Source: a bacterium (GTDB lineage: Bacteria; Gemmatimonadota; Glassbacteria; GWA2-58-10). From it: DNA of 64,000 nt. Positions 51,266 through 60,794 of this stretch are shown piece after piece (position 1 is the first letter of the stretch; each line of letters begins with the position of its first letter). The notes below the pieces were generated by a model. It saw only the letters and a list, made by a program, of their open reading frames with translations. It did no database searches and was not told the origin of the DNA. The translations under genes were made by a program, and so were the position numbers. The DNA is taken from assembly GCA_021372515.1 (NCBI GenBank), contig JAJFUG010000180.1, positions 62,001 through 126,000 on the forward strand, given 5' to 3'.

Positions 51266-54200
51266 ATGTTGATAAAATCGAAGTTGCTGCAGCTTTCGAC
51301 CTTCCTGGCGGTGTTCCTTTTCACCGGTTTTGCCTACGGGCAGGTGAGTCTGCGGGTGGTGGACATACCCGCGGCGGCGAACGGGACAACCATCGGGGTG
51401 GTCGTAAAAGTCGGCCCGGCCAGCGGAGTATCCTCCGCGGACATCTGGCTGACCTATGACAACACGAAGCTGAGCCCGACCGGGACGGTGAGCAAAGGCG
51501 TCCAATTCGGCAATTTCAGCATCGTGTCCTCCACCGAGGCCGCGAGCGAGGTCCGGGTGGCGATGGCCGGAAGCACTCCGGTCAACGTCGGCAGCGAATC
51601 GGACCTTATCACAGTCTATTTCAACGTGCTGACAGGCAGCGGCTCGACCACGGTCGACTTCAGCAAGAACCTGCTGAACGGGACGAACCTCACCACCACC
51701 ACACAGTCCGGGACTGTCACCTTTACCGCGCTGCCGGCGGTGAACCTGTCCGTGCAGGATTATCCGAACGCAGCCTACCAATCGGTGATCGGGATCCCGG
51801 TCAAGATCGGCGCCTACAACGACATCTCATCGGCGGATATCTGGCTCGTTTACGATCCGGCGAAGTTGCAGCCGACCGGCACTGTAAACCGGGGAGCCTC
51901 TTTCCAGGCGTTCTCCCTGTCCTCCTCGACCGCCAATTCAGGCGAGGTCAGAGTGGCCATGGCCGGCTCCAGCCCGGTCAATATCACGGCGGCGTCAGAC
52001 CTGATTGTCGTGTACTTCAAGGTCCTGCAAGCCAGCGGGACGGCGAGCATAGGTTTCAGCAAGAACCTTGTCAACGGCGGGAATTTCCCCACGAACGTGA
52101 CCTCCGGAACAGTCAGTTTCGTCTCCCAGTCGACGAGCTTCACTCTCCCGATCAAGGTGGCAAACCCGGGTGAAACGGTCTCGGTCGATATTTCGGCGCC
52201 ATCGGTGACCGGGGTCAGAGGCATCGATGTCTGGATCAGCTACGACCCGGCCGTGCTCGCTCCGGCGAGCGCCTCGCTGGCGAGTGAACTGTCCGCGGCC
52301 GGTTTCTCCCTCCAGAGCAACCTTTCCGGCGCCGGTCTGGCCAAGCTGGCCCTGGCTGTCGGAACTCCGGCCACGATCAGTGGGACCGTGGCTACGATAG
52401 CTTTCACGGTTGTCGGCGCCGGAGGGCAAAGCACAGCGCTGGGTTTCAACCGGTTGAACATCAACGAGGGCGGCATCCAGGCCACGACACAGAACGGAAG
52501 CGTTGCGATCAACCGGGCGCCAGTGCTGTCGGAGATCGGGAATAAAAGTGCAGTGACCGGCACGCCGCTGACATTCAGCCTCCAGGCCACGGACCCCGAC
52601 GGGGACGGGATCGTCTTTTCGGCGACCGGCCTGCCGACCGGCGCGACTCTGAATACTGAAACCGGGGAGTTCAGCTGGACACCGTCCGCGACCGGTACGT
52701 TCAATATCACTTTTAAGGCCACGGACATTCACGGAATTGAAGACAGCGAGACGATCAGTGTCAGCGTGAGCCAGGCGCATGTCAATCAGGCCCCGGTGCT
52801 CAGCACCGAGGGTGTGCCCACATCCACCTCCGTGACTGTTGGTGGCAATGTCAATTATACGTTTGTCGCCACGGACCCGGACAGTGATCCGGTAAGTTAT
52901 CAGTCCAGCGACTTGCCGGCTGGGGCAAGCCTGAACTCCGGCACTGGCTTGTTCAGCTGGACCCCCACGGCCGCCGGGACTGCGAGCATCACTTTCTGGG
53001 CCACTGACGGGAGCTTGAACTCCAACACCCACACCCTGACAATAACTGTCAACGCCGGCGCCGTCCCCCCACCGCCTCCTCCGCCGGTAAACACTCCACC
53101 GGTTCTGAACCCCATACAGAACCGCAGTGTCGCGGCAGGTGATGTGGTCAGCATTCTGGCCCAGGCCACCGATGCGAACGGGGACCAGCTCACCTATGCC
53201 TTGAGCGGCAATGTTCTGAGCGCAATTCCCGCCCCGGTCTTCAACACCGCTACCGGACAGTTCACCTGGTCGACCACTGCGGCCACTATCGGTGGTATCT
53301 ACCAGGCGACAGTCACGGTGAGCGACGGACACGGAGGAGTGGTAAGCCGAAGCTTCACAATAACAGTTGCGGGCGTGAACCATCCCCCGGTTCTCGGGAC
53401 GTTGAACAACGTGACTGTGAACCAGGGACAGGTGGTCTCTTTCACTGTTACGGCCACGGACCCGGACGGCGACCCGCTGACATTGAGCGCCAGCGGAGCG
53501 CCGTTGACCGCCACTCCCGCGGCCTCTTTCAACGCTGCGACGGGCCAGTTCTCCTGGGCCACCAGCCAGGCGATACAGGGGAATTTCACCCTGACATTCA
53601 CGGCCTCGGACGGTAAAGGCGGAGTGGCGACAAAGAGTATCACTGTCACCGTAGGTTCGGTCAACCGTCCACCCGTGCTCAACCCTATCGGCGGCAAGAC
53701 CGTGGTCGAGCGTGAAACCCTCGAATTCAACGTGTCGGCCAGCGACCCGGATGCCGGGGCTCAGCTTCTGATTACCACAACGCCGCTGCCCACGGGTGCG
53801 ACATTCTCGTACAACGTGGCCACGCACTCTGGACAGTTCCGGTTCGCCCCGGTCCTGGGGCAGGCCGGAACGTACCCGGTGACATTTACGGTCAGCGACG
53901 GGCAACTGGCGGCCACGGAAACAATACAGATCACGGTGACCCAGGCCTCGGTGCCGCCGGTTATCGCCACCATCGGTAACCGGACTGTCAATGTGGGCCA
54001 GCGCCTGGCTTTCCAGATCACCGCAACCGACCCCGCCGGCCGGTCCACGGTGAGCCTGAGCCTGAGCGGGCTGCCCTCTGGTGCGTCTTTCGATCCTGCG
54101 ACCGGTCTGTTCTCGTTCACTCCGACCCAGGCCGGAGCCTCCACCGTGACCGTTACGGCCACCGGCGGCGGCGGGGCGACAAGCACCCAGACGTTCACCG

Positions 54201-57200
54201 TTACGGCCGTAGGGGTGAACAGACCGCCGGTATTCACCCCCCTGGCTGCCCAGTCGGTCAACACCGGCGCGGCGCTTCAGTTTACGGTGCAGGCGACCGA
54301 TCCTGACGGTGACCCGGTTACCCTGTCCGCCACCGGCTCTCCCCTCCAGAGCCTGGGGGCCTCTTTCAACCCGGCCAGCGGTGGATTTTCCTGGACCCCG
54401 GCCGCCGGGACACAGGGTAACTACCGGGTGGATTTCAGCGCCGTGGACGACAAGGGCGGGAACAGCCGGATGACGCTCACTATCACGGTGGGCTCGGTGA
54501 ACCGTCCTCCCGCCCTGTCCGATGTAACGAACAGGCAGGTGAACGCCGGTCTGCCACTGATCGTAACTTTCACGGCCTCGGACCCGGACGGCAACCCGCT
54601 CACTTTGAGCACCCCGGTGCGCCCGGCCGGCTCTGTGGTCACTTTCAGCGCAGGCAGCGGCTCTTTCAACTGGACGCCGACCTCGGACCAGGTCGGCACG
54701 CACGATGTGACTCTTATTGTAAGCGACGGCAGCCTGACCGCGGAAAAGAAATTCACCATCACCGTACTGAAAACCAACCATCCGCCGACCATGGCGCCGC
54801 TGGGCAACCGTACGGTCTCCGAGGGGGGGCGGCTGGATATTAATGTATTGGCCAGCGATCCGGACAACGACCCGCTGCTGTATTTCGCGACCGGCATACC
54901 GGAGGGGGCGACTTTCGACGCATCCACCGGCCTGTTCACTTTCAAGCCGACATACGATCAGGCCGGCTCCTACACGGTCAATTTCAAGGTCTCCGACGCG
55001 GACGGGCTGAGCGCGAACCAGAACGTCCAGATTCAGGTCAAGGACTTCAACCGTCCGCCGGTTTTCGGAACTCTGGGCAACCAGACCGTCGAGGTGGGCA
55101 AGCTGCTCGAGGTGATGGTTAGCGCCAGCGACCCGGACAACGACGTGCTGACTTTCAGCGCCAGAGTCCCGTCCGGGGCCGCGTTTGACGCGCAGACCAG
55201 GGTGCTGCGGTGGATACCGGGCGCCCAGGACGCCGGCACCCGTCAGGCCACTTTCAGCGTGAGCGACGGCAAGGGGGAGAGCGTCACCCGTAACATCTCC
55301 ATTTCCGTGACCACTCCCAACATCGTGCTCAACCGCCCGCCGCTGATCGATCCGGTCGGGGCGCAGGTGGTGGAGGCCGGCCAGAGCCTGAGCTTCAGTG
55401 TCAGCGCCAGCGACCCGGAGCAATCCAAGGTCATCCTGACCGCGAGCGGGGTCCCGGCAGGCGCTTCGTTCACCAGCTCTACCGGGGCTTTCAAGTTTAC
55501 GCCCACCTACCTGCAGGCCGGCAGCTACAGCGTGACATTCACCGCCAGTGACGGACAGTTGACCGCCTCGCTTCCGGTGGCGATAACTGTAGTGCGCAGT
55601 CTCAACAGCGCCCCGGTGCTCAGCGGTGTCTCCAACCGCGAGGTCCAGGCGGGCCAGAGCCTGACTTTCGTGGTCAGCGCCTCCGATCCCGAGGGGGACC
55701 AGTTCACCCTCGGCGCGCGCAACCTGCCTCCGGGTGCGGTGTTCAACCCCGGCAACGGGACATTTACATATTCTCCGACCATGGAGCAGGCGGGCAGCTA
55801 CAATGTCTCGTTCCTGGCTACGGATTTCCTGGGGGCTTCCTCGGAAAAATCGATGACCCTCTCGGTCAGGGCGGTGAACCGTCCGCCGGAGTTTGTCCGC
55901 TCCGGCAATATCGCCGCCGCTGTCGGGCAACTGATCGAACTGATCGTCACAGCCAACGATCCTGACGGCGACCCCCTGGTCTACAGCTCGTCCAGCGCAG
56001 CGGCGCTGGGAGCCGCGTTCGATACGCAGTCGCACATCCTGAAATGGACCCCGGCCACGCCGGGGACGTTCGGCGTCAATTTCAAGGTCGAGGACGGACG
56101 GGGCGGCAGCGCGGTGCAGACAGTGCTGATCGCTGTGAGTTCTCCGACAGTCAAGCTCAACCTTTCGCCGAAATTCGAGCCTCTGCAGAACTATGTCCTG
56201 AACGCAGGCGGCAGCCTTTCCTTTACGGTGAACGCCAGCGACCCGGACGGAGACAACCTGGTGTTCGGCATAACCAAGGCCCCGGCCAATGCGTCTTTCA
56301 ACTCCACTACCCGCACTTTCTCCTTCAACCCCGATCTCAGCCAGAGCGGTGTTTTCAAGCCGGTTTTCACGGTGAGCGACGGCAAGCTGACCGATCAAGT
56401 GTCGGCCGAGATCGAAGTCAAAGCCGTCAACCGGGCGCCGGTGCTGAGCGGCATACCTGACCGTAGCGTACCCGAGGCCGGGAAGCTGAGCTTCTTCGTC
56501 AACGCTTTCGATCCGGACAGCGATCCCCTCGTGCGGACCGCCGACAACCTGCCGGAGAACGCGGGATTCAACCCGCAGAGCGGGCGTTTTTCGTTTTCAC
56601 CGGCGGTTGGGCAGGCCGGTTCTTACACTGTCAGGTTCTTTGCCATCGACCCGAAGGGAGCCTCAGACACGGTCACGGTCAGCATCCAGGTGCTGCAGGT
56701 CAATCTCCCGCCGGCTCTCGGTTTCCTGAGCAATCTTGAGGTGACTGCGGGTGAGCTGGCCGAGATAGTCCTTTCCGCCAGCGACCCCAACGACCCTCTG
56801 GCCGACCTGGTGTTCAGTGCTTCCGGCCTGCCGCAGGGGGCCGTGTTCAGCGCCGCGGACCGCTCGTTCCGCTGGACGCCTGAAGTCACTCAGATCGGCA
56901 ATTTCCGAGTCTCTTTCGCAGTCACCGACCCGGCCGGGCTCAAGGACGAGAAAGACATCAAGATCACGGTCAAGGATCCGGCGCGCTTTGTCGACAGCCC
57001 GCCGGTCCTCGCTTCTGTCGGCGACAGAACGGTGGAGGAGGGCAGCGCCCTGAGCTTCACTGTAACGGCCACTGACCCGGACCCGGGCAGCACTGTCACC
57101 CTGACCGCCCGGAATCTGCCAAATGGGGCGGCTTTCAGTTCCGCACCCGGGGCGTCGAGCGCCAGCGGCACATTCAGTTTCACCCCGACCATGCTGCAGG

Positions 57201-60200
57201 CAGGTAGCTACAACGTGGTGTTCAGAGCAAGTGACGGGGATTTCATCAATGAAGAGACAGTTACGATAACGGTGACCGAGCTGGATGTCGCCCCTGTGAT
57301 CAGCGTGTCCCCAAGCCAGACCGCGGCAGTGGGACAGACGCTGAGCATCAAGGTGGACGGCAGCGACGCCAGCGGAGAGCCGGTGGTCCTGTCCGTCCAG
57401 AACTCGCCGATGAACTCGCTGTTCCTGACCTCCGCAGGGCGTTTCGCTTTTACTCCGAGCCTGGAGCAGGCGGGCCAGAGCTTCCCGGTCACCTTCCGGG
57501 TGACGGATGCCTCGGGCGGGTATGCCGAAGCGACCTGCAACATCAGCGTCAGCGCGCTCAACGTGGCGCCCGAGCTGCGGCGGATACCACCCCTGGCGAT
57601 AAGTGAGGGCGGGTTGCTGGAGTTCTCGGTCGTGGCGGATGACCGCAACGGCGACGTGCTGACCTATTCAGCGGGCAACCTGCCCACCGGCGCGAGTTTT
57701 GACGCGGCGGTGGGAATTTTCCGCTGGATGCCTGCGGCTGGATCGGCGGGCAACTACAGTGTCAGCTTCAGCGCCGCCGACCCGGCCGGTCTTTCGGACA
57801 GCCGCTCGGTCTCCATCACGGTCGGGTCGGTCAACCGGCCGCCGATGCTGTCCGACCCCGGGCCGCAGTCGGCCGCCGAGGGCCAGGTCCTGGGCTTCCA
57901 GGTGAGCGCCAGCGACCCGGACGGCAACCCTGTCACCCTGAGCGCATCCGGCCTGCCCGCGGGTGCGACTTTCAGCGATAACGGCAACGGCTCGGGCAGT
58001 TTCTCCTGGGCCACCACCTACCGCAGCAACGGCAGCTACCAGGTGGTGTTCTCCGCCTCGGATGGGAGTCTTTCGGATCAGTTGAGAGTGCCGATTACCA
58101 TCCAGGACGTGAATCTGCCGCCGACGCTCGACTTGGCTGGAGGGACCCTGCTCGCCGCAGCCGGGATGAAATTCAGGCACGTGGAGGAAGGTATCCGGCT
58201 GGCGGCTGACGTGAACGATGTCCAGACCTTCACCGTGAAAGAGGGTGAGCAGGTCCGGGTCGGGATAAAGGTGGAGGACCCCGGCGGCGACCTGCTCGCG
58301 GTAGCGGTCAGGAACCTGCCGGCCAACGCCTCGCTGGGCCCGGACGGAATGAGCATCCTGTTCGCTCCGGATTACGACCAGGCCGGCGATTACCTCGTGC
58401 TGATCGAGGTGTCGGACGGCGTGTTCACGGTCAGCCGCTACGCAGCTTTCAAGGTGGAGGACGTCAACCGTCCGCCCGTGCTGCGTCCTGTCGGCGAGCG
58501 CTACGTCCAGGAAGGGATGCTCATATCGTTCGAGATCAACGCCTACGACCCGGACGGCGACCCGATCACCTACGCTTTCTCAGGGTTGCCGGGAGTGGCG
58601 ACGCTGGTCAACAACCTGTTCACCTTCGATACGAGGCTCCTGCCAGCCCGCCAGCCGGTGGATGCAGTGTATTTCCTGTTCCGGGCTTTCGACGGACGGG
58701 GGGGATCGGACTGGGTCGGCCAGGACATCGCGATCATCCGGCCGTATACGGTGGGCCTGGGCGGCACCCAGCTCGCCGCGGCTGTCTCGCCCGGGGACTC
58801 GATCCCCTTGCAGATGCGGGAGGGGATAGGGATCCAGATGGCCCTGGTTAACAGCGGCTCCGGCACCTACAACACCACCGGCAGCATTCAGGTCAGCGAG
58901 ATTTCCGGACCGCTCACCGAGGATGTGATCAAAAACCTGCAAGGCGGTGGAAGTTCACTCCTGGCGGTGGCGGCCTCCGGCGGCGGAAAGTCCAAGCTGA
59001 CAGCGGCGGTGACCCCGATACAGCTTTCCGCCGGGGGTGAGTCCGGGTTCTTCAGCATCCGGCGCGGCTGGAGTGTGGACCTGGGCGGTTTCAGCCTGAC
59101 CGGGCAGGCCCGGCCGGGGGTCAACGACAGTATTTACCTGTACCTCGGCTTCGCCTTCCAGGACAGCGACCTGGTGACCCAGGACCCCGATCTGAACGGC
59201 GCTTTCGGGACCCGGATGTCCATCGCCGCCTGGGACAGCGTGCTGGGCAAGTTCGTCCTGCTCGAAGGGGTGGTCGACACCCTGCTGAACAGAGTGAGGC
59301 TCAGTATTCCTCTGGAAGTGGATACGAGCCGGACAGCGCTGTCCGCTTTCGGGCCGATCGATCTGCCGCGTTCGGTCCCCAGACCGCGCTACAAGTACTT
59401 CACGGCCGGTGCGGTGCTGGATTATACCCCGCCGTCGGTCGAGGTCCAGAGCAAGAGCTTCGTGACCTCCAGGACCGAGCCGTACACAATCCTGGCCAAG
59501 ATATCCGACGATCTGACCGGGATCGCGCGGGTCGACCTGATCTACACTATCGCCGAACAGACCGATACCGTCGGGATGGAACAGGTCTCCGGCGTCTACC
59601 AGGGTGAAATTCCTGGCCAGCCGATTGGCGCCAACATCTCATACTACGTCGAGGCGATTGACCGTGACGGCAACGTGTCCCGCGAGCCGAAGGTCTCGGG
59701 GTACCTGCTCAACGTGAGCGAGTTGGGGCCGACGGACCTGGACGGCAACGGCAAGGTGGACGTCTTCGACCTGCTGGTCCTGCTGCGGGCTCTGACGAGC
59801 CACGAAGACCGGGACGTGAACGGTGACGGCAAGACCGACATCTGGGACCTTCTGGTGCTGCTGAAAGTGCTGTCCGGCAAAGTGCAGACCGCCCTGTCGG
59901 GCCAGCCCGCCGGATTGGAGCAGATGCTCAACCCGTCCGGGAAGACGGCTCCCGAATACAAGGACGATTTCGGGGTCCGGATCGACGAGGCGGCGCAGGC
60001 GGCTGTAGCCCGGATCGTTCTGGAGGTTTCGCCGGAGGTTGGATTGGGCCAGGTGACAGTCGCCCCGGCGGCCAAGGGCTGGCAGGTCGTAACCTCCAGG
60101 GAGGGCGACCGGCTCACGCTGCTGGTGTTCAGTCTGGACGGGGCGCCCCTGGCAGGCGGGACGCTGGTCAACGTGGATTATCTGCTGGGTAAGGGCGAAC

Positions 60201-60589
60201 GGCTGAACGAGAGCCATGTCAGGCTGCAGGAAATCCTCGTCCTGAACGCCGAGGGACAGACGCTCAAAGCCGGGGTCAGTCTCGACGGCGTGGCTGCCCT
60301 GCCGCGGGCTTTCAGCCTGGAGCAGAACTGCCCGAACCCGTTCAACCCCTCGACCAGCATCAGTTTCAGCCTGCCCGAGGGCCCGCAGGTCCAGGTCCGG
60401 CTGAGCGTGTACAACCTGAGAGGCCAATTGCTGAAGGTCCTGGTCAATGAGACCCGCGATCCGGGAAGTTACCAGGTCACCTGGGACGGCCGGGACGAGC
60501 GGGGACGGGCAGCGCCCTCAGGGGTCTATTTCTATCGAATGGAGGCGGGGGATTTTGCCAGGATGCGTAAGATGATCCTTCTCAAATAG
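51266..60589 (+). CDS. Giant surface protein: cohesins, 22 Ig-like repeats, dockerin, T9SS tail
   Basis: A 3107-residue secreted protein, the largest gene here. Signal peptide 1-25. Three cohesin-like modules (about 26-150, 151-290 and 291-415) share SADIWLxYDxxKLxPTGTV and VRVAMAGSxPVN strings. Twenty-two Ig/cadherin-like repeats of about 92-98 residues (416-2490) follow, most beginning N-x-P-P-V-L and carrying SxSDPDGDP, a calcium-binding-type acidic string. A less repetitive region (about 2490-2820) precedes a type I dockerin (about 2824-2872) with two EF-hand-like loops, DLDGNGKVD and DVNGDGKTD. Another cohesin-like beta module (about 2905-3010) and the FlgD/T9SS sorting domain (about 3015-3107) finish it. 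GAGGAGACTTCC precedes ATG 51266. The protein is a candidate surface adhesin or scaffold able to bind both cohesins and dockerins. It lies 36 bases after the toroid/cohesin gene. Confidence 0.88.
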   Translation: MLIKSKLLQLSTFLAVFLFTGFAYGQVSLRVVDIPAAANGTTIGVVVKVGPASGVSSADIWLTYDNTKLSPTGTVSKGVQFGNFSIVSSTEAASEVRVAMAGSTPVNVGSESDLITVYFNVLTGSGSTTVDFSKNLLNGTNLTTTTQSGTVTFTALPAVNLSVQDYPNAAYQSVIGIPVKIGAYNDISSADIWLVYDPAKLQPTGTVNRGASFQAFSLSSSTANSGEVRVAMAGSSPVNITAASDLIVVYFKVLQASGTASIGFSKNLVNGGNFPTNVTSGTVSFVSQSTSFTLPIKVANPGETVSVDISAPSVTGVRGIDVWISYDPAVLAPASASLASELSAAGFSLQSNLSGAGLAKLALAVGTPATISGTVATIAFTVVGAGGQSTALGFNRLNINEGGIQATTQNGSVAINRAPVLSEIGNKSAVTGTPLTFSLQATDPDGDGIVFSATGLPTGATLNTETGEFSWTPSATGTFNITFKATDIHGIEDSETISVSVSQAHVNQAPVLSTEGVPTSTSVTVGGNVNYTFVATDPDSDPVSYQSSDLPAGASLNSGTGLFSWTPTAAGTASITFWATDGSLNSNTHTLTITVNAGAVPPPPPPPVNTPPVLNPIQNRSVAAGDVVSILAQATDANGDQLTYALSGNVLSAIPAPVFNTATGQFTWSTTAATIGGIYQATVTVSDGHGGVVSRSFTITVAGVNHPPVLGTLNNVTVNQGQVVSFTVTATDPDGDPLTLSASGAPLTATPAASFNAATGQFSWATSQAIQGNFTLTFTASDGKGGVATKSITVTVGSVNRPPVLNPIGGKTVVERETLEFNVSASDPDAGAQLLITTTPLPTGATFSYNVATHSGQFRFAPVLGQAGTYPVTFTVSDGQLAATETIQITVTQASVPPVIATIGNRTVNVGQRLAFQITATDPAGRSTVSLSLSGLPSGASFDPATGLFSFTPTQAGASTVTVTATGGGGATSTQTFTVTAVGVNRPPVFTPLAAQSVNTGAALQFTVQATDPDGDPVTLSATGSPLQSLGASFNPASGGFSWTPAAGTQGNYRVDFSAVDDKGGNSRMTLTITVGSVNRPPALSDVTNRQVNAGLPLIVTFTASDPDGNPLTLSTPVRPAGSVVTFSAGSGSFNWTPTSDQVGTHDVTLIVSDGSLTAEKKFTITVLKTNHPPTMAPLGNRTVSEGGRLDINVLASDPDNDPLLYFATGIPEGATFDASTGLFTFKPTYDQAGSYTVNFKVSDADGLSANQNVQIQVKDFNRPPVFGTLGNQTVEVGKLLEVMVSASDPDNDVLTFSARVPSGAAFDAQTRVLRWIPGAQDAGTRQATFSVSDGKGESVTRNISISVTTPNIVLNRPPLIDPVGAQVVEAGQSLSFSVSASDPEQSKVILTASGVPAGASFTSSTGAFKFTPTYLQAGSYSVTFTASDGQLTASLPVAITVVRSLNSAPVLSGVSNREVQAGQSLTFVVSASDPEGDQFTLGARNLPPGAVFNPGNGTFTYSPTMEQAGSYNVSFLATDFLGASSEKSMTLSVRAVNRPPEFVRSGNIAAAVGQLIELIVTANDPDGDPLVYSSSSAAALGAAFDTQSHILKWTPATPGTFGVNFKVEDGRGGSAVQTVLIAVSSPTVKLNLSPKFEPLQNYVLNAGGSLSFTVNASDPDGDNLVFGITKAPANASFNSTTRTFSFNPDLSQSGVFKPVFTVSDGKLTDQVSAEIEVKAVNRAPVLSGIPDRSVPEAGKLSFFVNAFDPDSDPLVRTADNLPENAGFNPQSGRFSFSPAVGQAGSYTVRFFAIDPKGASDTVTVSIQVLQVNLPPALGFLSNLEVTAGELAEIVLSASDPNDPLADLVFSASGLPQGAVFSAADRSFRWTPEVTQIGNFRVSFAVTDPAGLKDEKDIKITVKDPARFVDSPPVLASVGDRTVEEGSALSFTVTATDPDPGSTVTLTARNLPNGAAFSSAPGASSASGTFSFTPTMLQAGSYNVVFRASDGDFINEETVTITVTELDVAPVISVSPSQTAAVGQTLSIKVDGSDASGEPVVLSVQNSPMNSLFLTSAGRFAFTPSLEQAGQSFPVTFRVTDASGGYAEATCNISVSALNVAPELRRIPPLAISEGGLLEFSVVADDRNGDVLTYSAGNLPTGASFDAAVGIFRWMPAAGSAGNYSVSFSAADPAGLSDSRSVSITVGSVNRPPMLSDPGPQSAAEGQVLGFQVSASDPDGNPVTLSASGLPAGATFSDNGNGSGSFSWATTYRSNGSYQVVFSASDGSLSDQLRVPITIQDVNLPPTLDLAGGTLLAAAGMKFRHVEEGIRLAADVNDVQTFTVKEGEQVRVGIKVEDPGGDLLAVAVRNLPANASLGPDGMSILFAPDYDQAGDYLVLIEVSDGVFTVSRYAAFKVEDVNRPPVLRPVGERYVQEGMLISFEINAYDPDGDPITYAFSGLPGVATLVNNLFTFDTRLLPARQPVDAVYFLFRAFDGRGGSDWVGQDIAIIRPYTVGLGGTQLAAAVSPGDSIPLQMREGIGIQMALVNSGSGTYNTTGSIQVSEISGPLTEDVIKNLQGGGSSLLAVAASGGGKSKLTAAVTPIQLSAGGESGFFSIRRGWSVDLGGFSLTGQARPGVNDSIYLYLGFAFQDSDLVTQDPDLNGAFGTRMSIAAWDSVLGKFVLLEGVVDTLLNRVRLSIPLEVDTSRTALSAFGPIDLPRSVPRPRYKYFTAGAVLDYTPPSVEVQSKSFVTSRTEPYTILAKISDDLTGIARVDLIYTIAEQTDTVGMEQVSGVYQGEIPGQPIGANISYYVEAIDRDGNVSREPKVSGYLLNVSELGPTDLDGNGKVDVFDLLVLLRALTSHEDRDVNGDGKTDIWDLLVLLKVLSGKVQTALSGQPAGLEQMLNPSGKTAPEYKDDFGVRIDEAAQAAVARIVLEVSPEVGLGQVTVAPAAKGWQVVTSREGDRLTLLVFSLDGAPLAGGTLVNVDYLLGKGERLNESHVRLQEILVLNAEGQTLKAGVSLDGVAALPRAFSLEQNCPNPFNPSTSISFSLPEGPQVQVRLSVYNLRGQLLKVLVNETRDPGSYQVTWDGRDERGRAAPSGVYFYRMEAGDFARMRKMILLK
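52511..58740 (+). repeat. Array of 22 Ig/cadherin-like coding repeats
   Basis: Each unit encodes a beta-sandwich that opens N-x-P-P or a close variant and contains a D-P-D-G-D-P-type acidic turn and a F-x-W/F-T-P motif (such as FSWTP, FTFKPT). Starts recognised include residues 416, 511 and 611 and continue at similar spacing to 2401. Units are clearly diverged at the DNA level, so the array is old and not actively slipping. One unit (residues about 2290-2400) is longer and contains an insertion. Confidence 0.85.
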
Positions 60590-60605
60590 CGGTTCCCGAC
60601 CCGAA

Positions 60606-60642
60606 GCCTGCGCCTTTCTCTCCCTGAGAGGGAGGCGCAGGC
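60606..60642 (+). terminator. Long hairpin after the giant gene
   Basis: GCCTGCGCC (60606-60614) and GGCGCAGGC (60634-60642) pair perfectly, with an inner CTCTCCC/GAGGGAG-type stem. No T run follows, so it may be a transcript-stabilising hairpin or a factor-dependent end. The 205-base gap to the next gene holds nothing else I can support. Confidence 0.5.
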
Positions 60643-60794
60643 GTTCTGCTCGATCCAACGACCCGACACATTGCCCTCAGCCTGGAAAGAGGAGCGGCGA
60701 GCCGGGAGAGTTTGTAAATCAGGGAGCGAAAAATAAAACCGGGTTCCGTAATGTTCCCCGGAGCCTTCTGTGCCGGTTTTGAACTTCTTGAAAG

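Noticed and set aside
51995-56398. 1467-codon open frame on the minus strand antisense to the giant gene
   Set aside because: It mirrors the sense gene's codon periodicity in a GC-rich stretch, is full of His, Arg and Gly runs, has no recognisable domain, and the sense strand has clear Ig-like repeats through the whole interval.
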